The position numbers were made by a program, and so were the translations under genes. DNA of 64,000 nt from Ralstonia pickettii (GTDB taxonomy: Bacteria; Pseudomonadota; Gammaproteobacteria; Burkholderiales; Burkholderiaceae): contig NZ_JFZG01000034.1 in the NCBI RefSeq assembly GCF_000607165.1, positions 58,694 to 122,693 of the forward strand, read 5' to 3'. A model generated the notes under the pieces. That model was not told the DNA's origin, searched no databases, and saw only the letters and a list, made by a program, of their open reading frames with translations. Positions 56,819-64,000 of this stretch are shown in pieces; the stretch's first letter is position 1, and the number at the start of each line of letters is the position of its first letter.

Positions 56819-57436
56819 ATGATGACGGTTAAGCGAGAGGCAGAGGTGCGGCGCCAAGGTGCAGACGATGTGCGTGCGTGCGCCAAATTGCACCTTCCGA
56901 AAGGTCGGGGGACGGATAACCATGACAAATTTTGCAGTCGACATTTCTTGTTGTGGTCGTGCCTCCTATTCATAGGCATCGGCCTATGGGAAGTAGGTAA
57001 GGCTGTGACCTGCATCGCCGTGGTATCAGTCCTGTTCCTACTGCCGCTTTCTTGGTATTGGCTGGCCGGATCCATCCGAAATGCGACTCAAGGCCGATGG
57101 CGAAGTGCAGCGTCCATCTTTCTCGCCCCCTTTTTGTCTGGGAGTTTGATCCTCGCGCTCTCGTTAGCAGGATTAGACCCCGATCGCATCCACTTCCTAC
57201 TTGTTAAGTATTCGCACGAGAACGAGATACGCACTGCAGGTGCGACAGGGTCTCTTGCAAGAAGTTGGAGTTGGGGGCTTGACGCCGCACCTTTGTCAGC
57301 AGGTGTCGCTTATACGCTGAAGTATGACCCGACCGACCGAGAAATGCTTTCCGCCCACATCCCGGGTAAATCTGTCCGTCCGATGGGGGATCACTTTTAC
57401 ATTGTGAAAGAGTCAGAGGATGGTGGTCCTCTCTGA
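56819..57436 (+). CDS. Membrane protein of unknown function
   Basis: A 205-residue protein with about four hydrophobic segments (residues 45-60, 65-85, 98-118) and a C-terminal soluble domain. The ribosome-binding site is poor and the start uncertain; the first 35 residues are basic. No family is recognised. Confidence 0.5.
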   Translation: MMTVKREAEVRRQGADDVRACAKLHLPKGRGTDNHDKFCSRHFLLWSCLLFIGIGLWEVGKAVTCIAVVSVLFLLPLSWYWLAGSIRNATQGRWRSAASIFLAPFLSGSLILALSLAGLDPDRIHFLLVKYSHENEIRTAGATGSLARSWSWGLDAAPLSAGVAYTLKYDPTDREMLSAHIPGKSVRPMGDHFYIVKESEDGGPL

Positions 57437-57652
57437 CAGGTAGTTGAATCCCAAGATAAAGAGGCGTCAGCAGCGCAGAAGGCCAAGGTGGGGCATCTGT
57501 TGTTGGCAAATTCGTGACGGGCCACCCCTCGACACTTGCACCGACCCATATGTCCGTGTTCGCTTGATTCATTCGCTCCATTGAAAGTGCCGAGAGATCC
57601 GATCGAGAAGACTGAGCTTTTAGGGGTTGCTACCGTCAAAACCGCTGGAGAA

Positions 57653-58333
57653 ATGCCTCGGGCCATGGCGACGATGACACGACAGCATTACAGTCGACTG
57701 AGAGCGTATTTCAGGTGCGGCCATCACGGCTCAGCGAGCCTTGCCGACAACATTGACTTGGACCTTGTCGCTGCAGGCTTCATCGCTCGCATAGATCGCC
57801 AGTTCGGCGGGGCTCAATTCGTCATCACTCATGCGGGGGAGCTAGAGTTGCATGAGGAAAAACAGCGCGAAATCACGCGGCGGAAACCCCATCATGAGCT
57901 TTCAGGCCGATTGGCCGCGTGGCTGAGGGACCAGAGTCGCGTAACGTGGGAGAACATTGAGCTACTCATTGAGCTTCCCACAGGAGCGCGCCAGGCGATC
58001 CGCCCCGACGTGTTTTCGATGGCGAAGACCTACGATGCCAAGCGGATCAATCCGTGTGTGCATGAGGTCAAGATCAGCCGGTCCGATTTCCTATCCGACT
58101 TGGCGAAGCCAGAGAAACGCGGTGGCTATGCCGCGATCTCTGAGGTGATGTACTACGCCGCTCCCCCTGGAATCATCGACGCTGCTGAAGTTCCCCTCGA
58201 TTGCGGGCTAGTAATTGAAAGTAAAGAGGGTATCTTCGATGTCGTGAAACGGCCCAAGAAGCGCCGTGTTGAATTGTCGACGCACCATTTCATGAACTTG
58301 ATTTTGAAGCCAGGCGCGTTCAACACCGTATAG
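57653..58333 (+). CDS. MmcB-like putative nuclease
   Basis: A protein of about 226 residues. The N-terminal 60 residues look like a winged helix. The C-terminal part resembles MmcB-type DNA-repair proteins: IRPDVFSM, then HEVKISRSDFLSDL (a PD-(D/E)xK-like core of Asp, Glu and Lys), then YYAAPPG and DCGLVI. It may cut or process DNA. Starts at 57653, 57665 and 57674 are all possible, none with an ideal ribosome-binding site. Confidence 0.62.
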   Translation: MPRAMATMTRQHYSRLRAYFRCGHHGSASLADNIDLDLVAAGFIARIDRQFGGAQFVITHAGELELHEEKQREITRRKPHHELSGRLAAWLRDQSRVTWENIELLIELPTGARQAIRPDVFSMAKTYDAKRINPCVHEVKISRSDFLSDLAKPEKRGGYAAISEVMYYAAPPGIIDAAEVPLDCGLVIESKEGIFDVVKRPKKRRVELSTHHFMNLILKPGAFNTV

Positions 58334-58341
58334 GAAGAAGG

Positions 58342-58527
58342 ATGGACGAAACGACTAAGGCGCGCTTGCGGCCGATCTTGGAGAACAGCAAGCGTGGGAA
58401 GCCGAATTCCAAACGCGACGATGATTTTGCGGCACGTTGCTTTCGAAAGTGGCCAGCTGAGTATTCTGAGTTTCGAGCCGAGGTTGTTGGCGCTGTGGTT
58501 CGTGCAATGAACCCGTTCGCAAATTAG
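58342..58527 (+). CDS. Small basic protein
   Basis: A 61-residue basic protein (RGKPNSKRDDDFAARC), starting eight bases after the MmcB-like gene with GGAAGAAGG before the ATG, so probably co-transcribed with it. No known motif. Confidence 0.55.
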   Translation: MDETTKARLRPILENSKRGKPNSKRDDDFAARCFRKWPAEYSEFRAEVVGAVVRAMNPFAN

Positions 58528-58678
58528 GTGTCTTCGCACCTCATTACGTTTCATGACGTTCGGGCGGACCTGATTTCGATAGGTTCCATGACGTTCCCCT
58601 GTGAAGGAATCGACTTGGCAGTTCGGATAGCAGCGCCCCAATAGGGTGTCTATCCACCGGTCGAAAATATGGAAGATC

Positions 58679-58897
58679 ATGACTGAGAAGATGAAGCTGT
58701 TTCTATACCAACGCGGTCCCCTTGCGGCCGCCGTCCTTTGCATCCTCGTGAGCGCATCTGGTTTTGCCCTGGCTCAGCTTTTAGGGTGGGGCTTGTCACG
58801 TAACATCGTGGTGCTCCTGAGCACGCCGCTTGGTATCGGCGTTTGTTTGCTGGTGATGGTGCTGATCGAAGAGTTCTGCCGGTTGACCCTCGAATGA
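58679..58897 (+). CDS. Small membrane protein
   Basis: A 72-residue protein with two membrane helices. GGAA lies four bases before ATG 58679; a GTG at 58646 is in frame. Its stop overlaps the next start (ATGA), indicating coupling. Confidence 0.55.
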   Translation: MTEKMKLFLYQRGPLAAAVLCILVSASGFALAQLLGWGLSRNIVVLLSTPLGIGVCLLVMVLIEEFCRLTLE

Positions 58898-59244
58898 TTG
58901 AAAAAGCCATGAAGGCAAAAATGTCGCTTCTTCTTGCCAGCGCAACGCTCAGCGTGGTGAGCCATGCCGGTGAACCACGCTGCGCAGAACGCATCGCACA
59001 AGGCACCGTCGCTGTCGTGCGTGTAGTTCCCGGAATGACTGTCCAGATAGATCTCCCGCCCGGTGCGCACGTCGGTAATGAGGAGCGTCCAGACTCAGGA
59101 ACGAAGGTCTACTACAAGGGCGGAGCCACTCAAAGTCCGCTGATTTTCCCCACAAATCAAGGGCGATACGAGGTCTGCGCCGTACTCGCAAAAGACGGGG
59201 AGCAGCCCGATCAGCATGTGGTGCTCAGCCGCCGCAATCGGTAA
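58894..59244 (+). CDS. Small secreted protein
   Basis: A 116-residue protein with a signal peptide (cleavage after SHA, residues 23-25) and two cysteines in the mature part (PRCAER, YEVCAV) that probably form a disulfide. It is co-translated with the membrane protein before it. A degraded copy of its C-terminal region lies at about 59590-59730. Confidence 0.6.
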   Translation: MIEKAMKAKMSLLLASATLSVVSHAGEPRCAERIAQGTVAVVRVVPGMTVQIDLPPGAHVGNEERPDSGTKVYYKGGATQSPLIFPTNQGRYEVCAVLAKDGEQPDQHVVLSRRNR

Positions 59245-59356
59245 GAGAAAGGCGTGACCTTCGTCTACCGGAACTCGCGGGCTATCTCCCTGGGAAGCGT
59301 GGTCCAAAACGACAGTGGAACGCAACGATGCCCGCCTTCATTGATTGGTAACTTGA

Positions 59357-59545
59357 ATGGATGAATTCGACCATCTCAGAGGCAGGCTCGCCGAGTTGAA
59401 GCCATATCTGGACGACGACAATCTGCCGCTCATCATGGCTTCGGTAGCGAGCCGGACCGCCAGTTCTGCAGCGAAGGAGGCCATAGATAGGGCGCGCGTC
59501 GCAGAAGCGGTGATTCACCGCGCCAGGCGCGGCCGGCAGGAATAA
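59357..59545 (+). CDS. Small helical protein
   Basis: A 62-residue, fully helical, alanine-rich protein (MASVASRTASSAAKEAIDRA). The ribosome-binding site is weak. Codon use fits its neighbours. Confidence 0.45.
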   Translation: MDEFDHLRGRLAELKPYLDDDNLPLIMASVASRTASSAAKEAIDRARVAEAVIHRARRGRQE

Positions 59546-59589
59546 CAAGATGAGCCGTGCAAAACGATATTGCAGCTGCAGAAATTTTC

Positions 59590-59730
59590 GAGAAAGGCTG
59601 TGCCACTGGCCGGCCTCAGGGCATATCGGCCCATCATAAGGGGCAAAAGATCTCCGCGGAGCCCAGCGAGGAAAGGTGGAAGCCAGACCAGCACGTCGTG
59701 TTCACCGGCCGCGCCGCAAATGAAATGGTG
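59590..59730 (+). pseudogene. Degraded partial copy of the secreted-protein gene at 58894
   Basis: In the frame that leads into the next gene, KGCATGRPQG and KPDQHVVFTGRAAN match KGGATQSPL and QPDQHVVLSRRNR at the end of the protein at 58894-59244. The stretch between is diverged. It looks like the remains of a tandem duplication with its stop codon lost. Confidence 0.5.
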
Positions 59731-59742
59731 ACAGGAACAAAC

Positions 59743-60369
59743 ATGGACGAGATAGATTTCAGTTCGAGGCCGTGGTGGAGGGAGCGCGATCGAATGGCGC
59801 ACCGATTTGGCCTTCCGGATTGGGCCGCACTTGAAAGCGAGATGCAGGCCGGAGGGGTTCTACGTTCGCCTGGCTGGGCCCGAGGGGATGCCCTGACAGA
59901 GCTCTGGCACGCTGCGCGTATCGATGCCGGATTCGTCATTTTGATGAGGGAAGAGGGCGGTGTCGTCGGACTCGCGAAGACTTTTGGTCCAGATAAAGTG
60001 CGCGCTGAACTGCAGATTTCCGCCGGAGTCTTTGATGACTCGGGTGGGAAATATTTGGCTGCAGTCGCGCCGGCGACTAAGTCCGTTCAAGCGTACGCTG
60101 ACCTTTCAGGGGCACGCGTTCAGGCTGCGGCAGTCTTTGCGTTCGCCAGTGCCGCATCGATCCTCTGCGCTGTGGTTCTTGCGACCTTGCCGGTTCTACC
60201 TTTTTTGCTTCTTCTGCTTGGTTTCTGGACAGGGGGGACTGCTTGGCTCTCCTATGGGGATCACGTCCGGCAGCAGACAGGGAAGGATCCCTCTTGGTCG
60301 ATGCGCAGAAGCCCAATAGGGAAGTGGATCCCGCTGCGGTTTTTCGGTGATGACGACGTCACCAATTAA
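59743..60369 (+). CDS. Membrane protein of unknown function
   Basis: A 208-residue protein: a soluble N-terminal part of about 120 residues, two membrane helices (about 130-150 and 152-172), and a basic tail. CAGGA lies 6 bases before ATG 59743. The frame is open upstream to 59557 because it runs through the degraded duplicate. No family is recognised. Confidence 0.6.
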   Translation: MDEIDFSSRPWWRERDRMAHRFGLPDWAALESEMQAGGVLRSPGWARGDALTELWHAARIDAGFVILMREEGGVVGLAKTFGPDKVRAELQISAGVFDDSGGKYLAAVAPATKSVQAYADLSGARVQAAAVFAFASAASILCAVVLATLPVLPFLLLLLGFWTGGTAWLSYGDHVRQQTGKDPSWSMRRSPIGKWIPLRFFGDDDVTN

Positions 60370-60425
60370 GCAAGTCGGTTCAGACCGCTGAACCGAGAGG
60401 CGAGGCCTCAACGGCTAGGATAATC

Positions 60426-60884
60426 ATGACTGCAATTCTGACTTTGTTGATTGCTCTGGGACTCGCACCAGCAGACGCAAGACAAGACCCGTGCAAGGCA
60501 CCAGGTTGGGCGATTTCATCTGAACTTGCCACAGCCTGCGATTTCGATGACGCTCGCACCGTGGCTGAGCTCAATGTGCCGACGAGCTATACCGGTAGTC
60601 GCACACAGGCCAAGTTCATAGCGTCAAGATTCACAGACACACCGTTTGCCGCCGAGACATTGGGGGACGTTCTGCTTGTCAGTGACCGCGCGGTTTCGGT
60701 CAGCAAAGCGCCCGAGTACGTGAAGTTGATGGGGCCAGCAGGTGGATGGGTAGACGCGGGCGGTACTGTGCACGGAGCTTACGATGCTTGGACCATGAAG
60801 CTGGCGGAGACTCGGATTTCCAGCCAGCCCGCTGGCACGCTCGTTTCTTTGGTCAAGCGAAAGCAAGCACGCCCGTTCGAATGA
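60426..60884 (+). CDS. Small secreted protein
   Basis: A 152-residue protein with a probable signal peptide (cleavage after ADA, residues 16-18) and two nearby cysteines in the mature part (QDPCKAP, TACDFD) likely to form a disulfide. No family is recognised. Confidence 0.55.
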   Translation: MTAILTLLIALGLAPADARQDPCKAPGWAISSELATACDFDDARTVAELNVPTSYTGSRTQAKFIASRFTDTPFAAETLGDVLLVSDRAVSVSKAPEYVKLMGPAGGWVDAGGTVHGAYDAWTMKLAETRISSQPAGTLVSLVKRKQARPFE

Positions 60885-60919
60885 AGTGCGTTGCCACTGA
60901 GACTCGAGGAGAGCGCTCC

Positions 60920-61300
60920 ATGATCGATATACAACGGCCTCTTTCCCCGGTCCTAGCTTCCCTCCTCCTGAAGGAATTTCCTCACGAGGAATTAGCCGCG
61001 CTTGGCTGCGCGATTTCCAGCGCCGACAAAGCGGCCGCTGAGCGCTTCTATATTGGCTTGGAGGAACATCGCCTCGATCTTCGCAGTAGCGGCGGAGGTG
61101 AGACATTTTGCGACGCTGTGCTCGGTTATCTCGAGGCACTTCTCGACCCAGGAACAGATCTACTCAAAGCATCCGGGATTGAACTCACTGCATCGAGCAA
61201 GACGCGAACCTGGGAACAGATGACAGACATTCAACGCACAGCCCTCCGCAGGGAGGCTGCGGAACTCTATGCGGTCATCGAACCGATTTTCAACCACTAG
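60920..61300 (+). CDS. Helical soluble protein of unknown function
   Basis: A 126-residue protein, mostly helical, with a strong ribosome-binding site (GAGGAGAG). No membrane segment or known motif. Confidence 0.6.
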   Translation: MIDIQRPLSPVLASLLLKEFPHEELAALGCAISSADKAAAERFYIGLEEHRLDLRSSGGGETFCDAVLGYLEALLDPGTDLLKASGIELTASSKTRTWEQMTDIQRTALRREAAELYAVIEPIFNH

Positions 61301-61348
61301 AACGGAAGTGCGATGGAGGCGTCGCAAGATGCCTGAGCACGTCTAGGA

Positions 61349-61591
61349 ATGAGCAAACTTCAGATTGCCGCGCACGGTAAAGGATCATCCGGGGCACTAG
61401 CAAAGCATCAAGACAAGCTGGAAAGGGAGTTTGCTGAAAATTTGTTGCGGGTCGCGCGCAAGGCAAACTCTGCAGCCGATCCTAAGCGAATCAACCGACA
61501 TGAGTTGGTGACAGCCGAAGCCAGAAAACGCGGCGTCAGGTTCCTGCCTTTGCAGGTTATGCGGCCAATTTTTCAGGCTGCCGATCTGTAA
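61349..61591 (+). CDS. Small basic protein
   Basis: An 80-residue basic, helical protein (KHQDKLEREFAENLLRVARK). AGGA lies upstream of the ATG. No known motif. Confidence 0.55.
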   Translation: MSKLQIAAHGKGSSGALAKHQDKLEREFAENLLRVARKANSAADPKRINRHELVTAEARKRGVRFLPLQVMRPIFQAADL

Positions 61592-61603
61592 CGCGGAAAG
61601 ATC

Positions 61604-62080
61604 ATGGGAAGGGAAATGTCCAACATGAATCGGAATCTTAAGGCGGCCGATGTGCTGGTAGCCATGGCTGCATGCATATCCACGATAGCGGCAAATGCGG
61701 GTGTGCTTACCGACATTGGGGCCGCGGCATACAAAGCTGCGGGGGCGCCGAGCGTGACAACCGTGATCCCGCCGGGATACCAGGTTGAGGTGGGCGGGCA
61801 CGATAGGCTCATGATGGGGAGCGATTTGTGCCCTCGTGTTCCCGTGCCACCTTCAACGCATCTCTGGTTCATGGGCGGCCATCCGGTGGACGGTTCGGGC
61901 TGTGTAGTGATCGGACCTAACACGCAAGAAGTGCCCGTCGTCCTTTACGGTTCGGATGGGGCTCGGACATCCGAGGTCTGGTCCGTCGACCGCCAAGAGC
62001 GAAATGGCATTCCAGTGCTTCGGCTCAAGCGTGCAAATGGCGAGTACATTGCAGACGCCAAGAGGACAGAAAAGCGTTGA
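61604..62080 (+). CDS. Secreted protein of unknown function
   Basis: A 158-residue protein with a signal peptide (cleavage near ANAG, about residue 33) and two cysteines in the mature part (DLCPRV, GSGCVV). ATG 61604 or 61616 may be the start; both have GGAA-type sites. No family is recognised. Confidence 0.6.
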   Translation: MGREMSNMNRNLKAADVLVAMAACISTIAANAGVLTDIGAAAYKAAGAPSVTTVIPPGYQVEVGGHDRLMMGSDLCPRVPVPPSTHLWFMGGHPVDGSGCVVIGPNTQEVPVVLYGSDGARTSEVWSVDRQERNGIPVLRLKRANGEYIADAKRTEKR

Positions 62081-62189
62081 TCGAGATGAAGATGGTAGCG
62101 GCCGTTGCAATGGTGCGAGGCGCCTCGCGGAACGGCATTGACCAATGCATGTTTAGTCAGCACCCAACCAATCCTAGGAAAGATCAGCA

Positions 62190-62396
62190 ATGAAAGTCAT
62201 CGAACGAGTTTCCGACGCGCGCAGCCTACGCGGCTTCAAAGTAGGTGTGATCCTTGCGATCGCCGGCGCCTTGGGATCGTTTGTCACTGGATCTTCCGTT
62301 CCCCTTTGCCTTGGCCTTGCAGGCTACTTCGTGGCGTCTTGGCCTCTCGCCAAGCGGTTTGCGACGGTGGCCTTCACTGGCCGCTATCCGAAGTAG
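62190..62396 (+). CDS. Small membrane protein
   Basis: A 68-residue protein with two hydrophobic segments (residues 16-32 and 38-52). AAGATCAGCA precedes the ATG. It is followed ten bases later by another membrane protein, probably in one operon. Confidence 0.55.
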   Translation: MKVIERVSDARSLRGFKVGVILAIAGALGSFVTGSSVPLCLGLAGYFVASWPLAKRFATVAFTGRYPK

Positions 62397-62406
62397 GGAG
62401 GAGACG

Positions 62407-62703
62407 ATGAGATCGGCAGTCAAATTTGAAACGAAGCAAGCACAGCGCTTGTATGCCAGTCTGCTGGAGCACCAAGCGCAGATGTTGGCCAGCGGAGAGG
62501 CAGCGAGGCAGTTGGCTGAGAGCCGCCGAAGGTTTTGGAAATCGACGTTTTGGGCCTTTGTCGCCCCTCCGGCCATCATTTCGGCGCTCGCAACAGGGGC
62601 GCTGGCGTATGTCGGTGCGGGCCTCGAGCAGATTGTCTCCTTCGGCGGGGCCGGAGTTGCCACAACCCTCGTTGGCTTTCTCATTCTGTACCCGCGCGCC
62701 TGA
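62407..62703 (+). CDS. Membrane protein with N-terminal coiled coil
   Basis: A 98-residue protein: a charged helix of about 45 residues, then two membrane helices (about 48-68 and 73-95). GGGAGGAG precedes the ATG. The layout recalls small phage- or plasmid-encoded channel or anchor proteins, but no family is recognised. Confidence 0.6.
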   Translation: MRSAVKFETKQAQRLYASLLEHQAQMLASGEAARQLAESRRRFWKSTFWAFVAPPAIISALATGALAYVGAGLEQIVSFGGAGVATTLVGFLILYPRA

Positions 62704-62765
62704 ATCGAAAGCACGGAGACTGTACTCCAGGAGTTTCCTCCAACCTAGGAATCGGGGTGTCAGGA

Positions 62766-62966
62766 ATGCAGATTGTGCGTGGGCAAATCTGGCGCGAGAC
62801 ACGAGGTCCAAACTGCGGCCGCATCAGCAAGATCCTGCTCGTTTTGGGTGCTACTGTTTTCCTGCAGCGCTGCCGTCAAGACGGTGAGCCGATCGACACG
62901 ATGCTGTTCAAGAGTTCAAGGCGTGACATGGCGGCCGAGGACGGCTGGGAATTGCTTCAATTCTGA
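62766..62966 (+). CDS. Small protein of unknown function
   Basis: A 66-residue basic protein with a short hydrophobic stretch (ISKILLVLGATVFL). AGGA lies one base before the ATG; GGGG farther upstream is a better ribosome-binding site. Moderate support. Confidence 0.45.
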   Translation: MQIVRGQIWRETRGPNCGRISKILLVLGATVFLQRCRQDGEPIDTMLFKSSRRDMAAEDGWELLQF

Positions 62967-63117
62967 GGCCTTGGCGCCGATCACAGAAAAGTGAGAAGCA
63001 AGGCGGCTCAAGCCGTTGCTGTCATGGGAAAATTCTGGTTGTCGTCTTTTCGGCTGGAATCCCCTGCCGGGAAGCGAACCAAGCACTCATTGCACAGCGG
63101 ACACAAGGAGAGGCCCC

Positions 63118-64000
63118 ATGCCAATCACCGCGTATTCGAGGGAGGCGCGGCGAGAGCTCGATTTAGAGCAATGGCTCGCGCTCAACGCATATCAAGCCAA
63201 GGACGATCCCGAACTGGTCAACATGCCGCCAGAGGTCCGATCGAAGGCAGCTAGCGACATTGAATGCAGTTGCTGCGGGGCGCAAGGCGCGAGGCTGGTG
63301 AGAGGTGCGCGCTCGAAAAGTACAGGCAAGGCGATCGCACAAGGCCACTTCCGCTTTCGCACGGCAGACGGCGCCAATCCTCACAGTCCGCTATGCGATT
63401 ACTTTGACGAGCAGAAGGTCAGAGGCGCAGAGTACCGGACCGACTTCGGCAGCGACAAGACGGCACTCACAAAGGCCATTCGTGATCTGGTATGCCGCGG
63501 GATCACGGCGGGCCTATTCAGTCAGTCCGACATGCGGGACATGCGCTTATGGTTCCTGCGGGAAAAAGAGGCTCACGCTATAACGCTCGACGTCACGCCC
63601 GAGCTGCTCGAATGGTGCGTCGATATGCAGGCAACGCGCGCATGGACGCCCGGCAACTTGCCATTCGCGCCGGAGCATGGCGCGTTGCCTGGCTTTGATT
63701 GGGATGCTGCAGCCAAAGCCGAATGGGCACGTCGCAACGAGCATCTATTCAGCCTAGGTGTGCCGTGGGCCTTTTATAGGCGCCAGTCGATCGAACGTCC
63801 TTTGCGATTGTTGGCTCAGTATGCCGGAGAGGTCGTGCTAGACCCGTCGTGTCTGCAGGACAAGTATGAGGCTGCCTGTAAGCTTTCCAGCTTCGCTGCC
63901 ACCCATCTCTTCGGTCCAGGATCGAAACCGCCGGCGATAGTTCACAAGCATCCTACCGAATGGGGGCCGATGGGACCCGCACTGTTGGCGCTCAGTGCGT
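63118..64000 (+). CDS. Large protein with a zinc-finger-like motif, cut by the window edge
   Basis: The frame is open from ATG 63118 (AAGGAGAGG upstream) to the end of the window, giving at least 294 residues. Residues about 49-95 contain CSCCGAQG and, about 40 residues later, HSPLCDYF, which could form a zinc site. The rest is mixed alpha/beta with many Trp residues. No family is recognised. The true C-terminus lies outside the window. Confidence 0.65.
   Translation, partial: MPITAYSREARRELDLEQWLALNAYQAKDDPELVNMPPEVRSKAASDIECSCCGAQGARLVRGARSKSTGKAIAQGHFRFRTADGANPHSPLCDYFDEQKVRGAEYRTDFGSDKTALTKAIRDLVCRGITAGLFSQSDMRDMRLWFLREKEAHAITLDVTPELLEWCVDMQATRAWTPGNLPFAPEHGALPGFDWDAAAKAEWARRNEHLFSLGVPWAFYRRQSIERPLRLLAQYAGEVVLDPSCLQDKYEAACKLSSFAATHLFGPGSKPPAIVHKHPTEWGPMGPALLALSA

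Noticed and set aside
62991..63254. Open frame of 87 codons near the right edge
   Set aside because: It overlaps, in another frame, the long gene starting at 63118, which has a better ribosome-binding site and protein-like sequence.
1..64000. CRISPR arrays, tRNA or rRNA genes, insertion sequences, replication origin
   Set aside because: No regularly spaced repeats, cloverleaf-like sequences, transposase genes with terminal repeats, or iteron clusters with a rep gene were seen by eye. A computed search could still find weak cases.

Overview
The window looks like part of a large plasmid or other large mobile element from a Burkholderiales-type betaproteobacterium (Burkholderia, Cupriavidus or Ralstonia relatives). 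This is inferred from the high G+C, the codon use, and the presence of a full PRTRC plasmid cassette. There are no ribosomal RNAs, tRNAs, core metabolic genes, transposases or CRISPR arrays. Almost all genes are on the plus strand; the exceptions are a four-gene block at 34.9-40.1 kb and one gene at 51.7-52.1 kb.

Layout. 0-3.7 kb: small membrane and secreted proteins of unknown role. 3.9-12.6 kb: a run of genes that share one structured 5' leader: a DpdA-like deazaguanine transglycosylase, a DUF5983-like protein, several small proteins, a large DndC/PAPS-reductase-like enzyme and a GHKL ATPase. 12.6-24.7 kb: a PLD-type nuclease, a beta-class DNA methyltransferase, an MHYT-like GGDEF-EAL protein, a UvrD-like helicase, a DUF5131 protein, a lipoprotein and a frameshifted DUF1643 gene. 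24.8-27.9 kb: an HhH-GPD glycosylase-like protein and a stand-alone ParB-like protein. 28.3-34.7 kb: a second leader-bearing block with a NADAR protein and a second PAPS-reductase-like enzyme. 34.9-40.2 kb, minus strand: an operon of two paralogous unknowns, a fused methyltransferase-helicase and a small protein, again with the leader. 40.3-44.0 kb: unknowns, an SprT-like metallopeptidase and a prepilin peptidase. 44.1-50.3 kb: the PRTRC cassette (ParB, E, C, F, B, A, ThiF), which reads as a complete ubiquitin-like conjugation pathway: Ubl (C), E2-like (B), JAMM protease (A) and E1-like (ThiF). 50.4-51.7 kb: a gene under a near-perfect LexA box, then an SRAP/YedK-like protein. 52.3-52.9 kb: a MazE/MazF pair. 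52.9-64 kb: about 25 small, mostly unknown membrane, secreted and soluble proteins, each with its own ribosome-binding site; the last gene runs off the window.

The most unusual signal is not a protein. At least 18 genes, in both orientations and of unrelated function, are preceded by the same two-hairpin leader. The first hairpin is a C/G-rich two-part stem (CCC..GCGGG..CCCGC..GGG). The second pairs an anti-Shine-Dalgarno arm (typically CTCC) with the Shine-Dalgarno (GGAG) just before the start codon. Where the transcript starts locally, a third hairpin with AGCTGG in its loop, usually followed by CTAGCC, lies near the 5' end. Several of these promoters carry a 13-bp inverted repeat, TTCC-N5-GGAA, over the -35 region. 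This ties the PRTRC ParB, the DpdA-like, DndC-like, GHKL, NADAR-linked and methyltransferase-helicase genes into one apparent post-transcriptional regulon.
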